Origin: Flavobacteriales bacterium UBA5869
GTDB taxonomy: Bacteria > Bacteroidota > Bacteroidia > Flavobacteriales_D > Crocinitomicaceae
Reading direction: 5' to 3'
NCBI GenBank assembly: GCA_002432565.1
Contig: DJFP01000146.1
Coordinates: 1-7,295 of the forward strand
DNA: 7,295 nt
Every line of letters starts with the position of its first letter. Within the stretch, counting starts at the first letter, position 1. The notes under the pieces were generated by a model. That model was not told the origin of the DNA. It made no database searches and worked only from the letters and a program-made list of their open reading frames with translations. This document shows positions 5,361 through 7,295 of the stretch, piece after piece. A program made the position numbers and the translations under genes.

Positions 5361-7136
5361 TCACTTTTGGGTTACGGCAAGGATTTTAACGTGAATCCCC
5401 GAAAGATTTACCAGATTGTGATCATCGTTGTAAAAACGGATGTGAAGGATTCGATCTTCAGGTAAAATAAGGAACGGATGATTGGGGTAGTGGAATTGAT
5501 AACCTGTTTTTCTTCCGAAATACCAGTTAAAGCGGGTGTTATCTGTTCTTCGGAGTTCTCCTTTTAGGGATTCTGCTTCATGTCGGAGATTCAGGTCCAG
5601 GCAGTATTTGTCTAATCGGACACTTCCGTCTACTATCGTTTGAACCAGCCTGCCGGAGAAGGGGCTCAAGTCAAGATCCAAAACCGGAATTACGGCATTG
5701 TTGCTTTTTATGGCTGGAATGATTGTATCCAGGATCACTTGTTTTTCAGAGAAGGTATTCCTTTTGTATAAACGGGTTCCACTTACCGGATCTTGCAATA
5801 TACGGGAGTAATCGGGCCAGTTCAATGCTTCGACCCAGGAAATATGGTAATCTCCCCTGCTAAGAGAATCTTCGGTTAAGTAATCTGTTGCAACATGTGG
5901 TATTTTTTCTTTGCGGGTCAGGTATGCGTAGCTGGCTTGTGAAACATAATCAGCGGAAAGACAGGCGTCGGATGGGACTTTGCGAAGGATTTCCCGGAAA
6001 AAACTTCTGTGAATACGGTCTTCCGGAGAAAAAACAGAGCTGTCCAAATTCATGTTGAGAACGAAGGATGCCGGAAACCAAAGGAACCCCAGTAAAGCCC
6101 AACGGAGTATTTCAGAGTTTTGAATGCTGTATCCGACCGAAAGAATGAACAAGGGAACCAGGTACATTCCCACACGGTCCATGGGGTAATTGACATCCAG
6201 TATTTTTGAACTGACCCAGATGCCGAAAAGAGTGAGAACGAACAGAAGTGGAATCCACCAGGAAGGATCAGTCGTTAAATTTTTGAGTCCCGAATTTTTC
6301 CAACGTCTAAGGAGTGTTACTGCGCTAAGGGCAATCCCCAAAACCATTAAATACTTGAATACCTCGCTTTCGGAGAAGAAAACATTCTTACTAATCGATT
6401 TTCCTGTTACTTCCCAAAGACCTTCTTTACTTCCCCACCAAAGTGCTCCGGCTTTCTTCAATTTGTTGATATAAATGTAAACAGGGACCAGGAAGGTCAT
6501 GAAGCACAAAGTCGTTATCCAAAATCCTACAAGTTGGCGGACGGTGAACTGCTTCGCGCGAATTATGGAAACAAAGATCAGGCAGAATAAAAGAATAACC
6601 AATGGAATCAGTAAACTCAGGTTGCAGAGCAATGCTGCTGCGAAAAAGAAAATAACCGCTATGTATAAATGCGTCTTTTTAGCTTCAAACCAGCGTTGAA
6701 TGAGGTAAAAAGCGAGGACCAGGAAGGCGAGCGAAGGACCATATCCGCGGGAAAATGAAAAATAATCAAAGATCCAGTGTACGAAAATGAGTGCCAGGAA
6801 GATGAAGATTGAAAAAGGACTTTTGGTTTTTAACAGCAATTTTCTACCCGCAAAAAAATAAATGGGGAAGGTGAGCACTGAAAACAAACGGTAAACAAAG
6901 AAATGGTCTCCGAACAAACGAAAGCATTGATGCGAGATCAATGAATTCAGGATGTGGTTATTGGCATCCATGGTTGCTCCTCTGCCAGGCAGATAACCGG
7001 TTTGGACATACCAGTAAAGCGTGGCTAGCTCATCAAAAAGCGGTTCGACAAAAAGTGCTCTTAAGATGACATAAGCCATCAAAAAAAGAAAAAGTGGCCA
7101 AATAAGCCACTTATTATCTAATCGAAAGAATGTCAT
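5361..7136 (-). CDS. GT-C-like membrane glycosyltransferase, paralogue 2
   Basis: 591-residue membrane protein with the same plan as the downstream gene: a first membrane segment (10-28), outer-loop VEPLFDELAT (30-39, Asp35-Glu36), MDANNH (56-61), RLFGDHFF (73-80), WIFDYFSFSRGYG (121-133), AGALWWGSKEGLW (229-241), VNYPMDR (315-321) and SVFSPEDR (367-374). A soluble region then runs to the end, with a beta-rich C-terminus containing WYFG and HYP. Between residues 26 and 65 the paralogues are gap-free and identical at 21 of 40 positions. The pattern fits GT-C enzymes that take sugars from polyprenyl-phosphate donors at the outer membrane face, but I do not recognise a named subfamily, and acceptor and sugar are open. 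Its ATG (7136-7134) directly follows the scoA stop with no base between, implying translational coupling. No Shine-Dalgarno is seen. It ends with TGA. Confidence 0.82.
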   Translation of the reverse strand: MTFFRLDNKWLIWPLFLFLMAYVILRALFVEPLFDELATLYWYVQTGYLPGRGATMDANNHILNSLISHQCFRLFGDHFFVYRLFSVLTFPIYFFAGRKLLLKTKSPFSIFIFLALIFVHWIFDYFSFSRGYGPSLAFLVLAFYLIQRWFEAKKTHLYIAVIFFFAAALLCNLSLLIPLVILLFCLIFVSIIRAKQFTVRQLVGFWITTLCFMTFLVPVYIYINKLKKAGALWWGSKEGLWEVTGKSISKNVFFSESEVFKYLMVLGIALSAVTLLRRWKNSGLKNLTTDPSWWIPLLFVLTLFGIWVSSKILDVNYPMDRVGMYLVPLFILSVGYSIQNSEILRWALLGFLWFPASFVLNMNLDSSVFSPEDRIHRSFFREILRKVPSDACLSADYVSQASYAYLTRKEKIPHVATDYLTEDSLSRGDYHISWVEALNWPDYSRILQDPVSGTRLYKRNTFSEKQVILDTIIPAIKSNNAVIPVLDLDLSPFSGRLVQTIVDGSVRLDKYCLDLNLRHEAESLKGELRRTDNTRFNWYFGRKTGYQFHYPNHPFLILPEDRILHIRFYNDDHNLVNLSGIHVKILAVTQK

Positions 7137-7295
7137 TTATTTTTGGCGAACAGTTCGCTGCTCAATGCGTTTTTCGAATTTTTCTCCCTGGAAAATACGT
7201 TGCACAAAAATTCCCGGTGTGTGAATGAAATTAGGGTCCAGTTCTCCCGCAGGAACTAGTTCTTCCACTTCGGCAATTGTGATTTTTCCGGCCAT
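7137..7295 (-). CDS. scoA: 3-oxoacid CoA-transferase subunit A, C-terminal part (runs off the right edge)
   Basis: Last 53 codons of the alpha subunit of the succinyl-CoA:3-ketoacid CoA-transferase. Visible are AGKITIAEVEELVPAGELD, then IHTPGIFVQRI and the tail EKRIEQRTVRQK, all characteristic of the ScoA C-terminus. The ATG at 7295-7293 is an internal Met of the full protein, not its start. The subunit pairs with the scoB product (2783-3439). The TAA at 7139-7137 is immediately followed by the ATG of the GT-C-like gene. The upstream part and its promoter lie outside the window. Confidence 0.93.
   Translation of the reverse strand: MAGKITIAEVEELVPAGELDPNFIHTPGIFVQRIFQGEKFEKRIEQRTVRQK

Noticed and set aside
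1..7295. CRISPR array, tRNA, rRNA, insertion sequence or phage genes
   Set aside because: No regularly spaced repeats, tRNA-like cloverleaf, transposase or phage protein motifs were seen on either strand.

Overview
The window reads as chromosomal DNA of a member of the Bacteroidota, most likely Flavobacteriales. This rests on three perfect TAnnTTTG promoter -7 boxes, the lack of clear Shine-Dalgarno sequences, moderate-to-low GC, and protein styles typical of the group. A Fluviicola/Crocinitomicaceae-like host is a guess from protein style only. No RNA gene, insertion sequence, CRISPR array or replication origin was seen.

Layout. Positions 1-318 (minus) hold the start of a LysE-family transporter gene that runs off the left edge. 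A divergent promoter region (319-520) separates it from a small acidic, helical protein of unknown function (521-880, plus), which is followed by a strong GC-rich terminator. A membrane acyltransferase of the OafA/acyltransferase-3 family (1010-1978, plus) comes next. It converges on a long minus-strand gene series that fills the rest of the window, with an inverted repeat between the facing ends.

The minus-strand series, in transcription order, is: scoA (only its last 53 codons are inside, 7137-7295), a GT-C-like membrane glycosyltransferase (5361-7136), its tandem paralogue (3445-5238), scoB (2783-3439), and a GT2 dolichol/polyprenyl-phosphate sugar synthase-like enzyme (2037-2753). ScoA and ScoB are the two subunits of one enzyme, the 3-oxoacid CoA-transferase used in ketone-body and branched-chain catabolism. 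Their genes are normally side by side, but here about 3.7 kb coding for two glycosyltransferase-like membrane proteins lies between them. The stop of scoA directly abuts the ATG of the first inserted gene.

Working model (inference): the GT2 enzyme makes a polyprenyl-phosphate sugar on the cytoplasmic face. The two multi-membrane-span paralogues, which share an Asp-Glu motif in the first periplasmic loop and a C-terminal soluble domain, use it as donor outside the membrane. The acyltransferase could decorate the same glycan, though nothing beyond proximity supports that. The paralogues appear to be an unassigned GT-C subfamily with several strictly shared motifs. A promoter between them, sharing a 13-base block with the promoter at 460-472, suggests the downstream part (second paralogue, scoB, GT2) is also transcribed independently of scoA.
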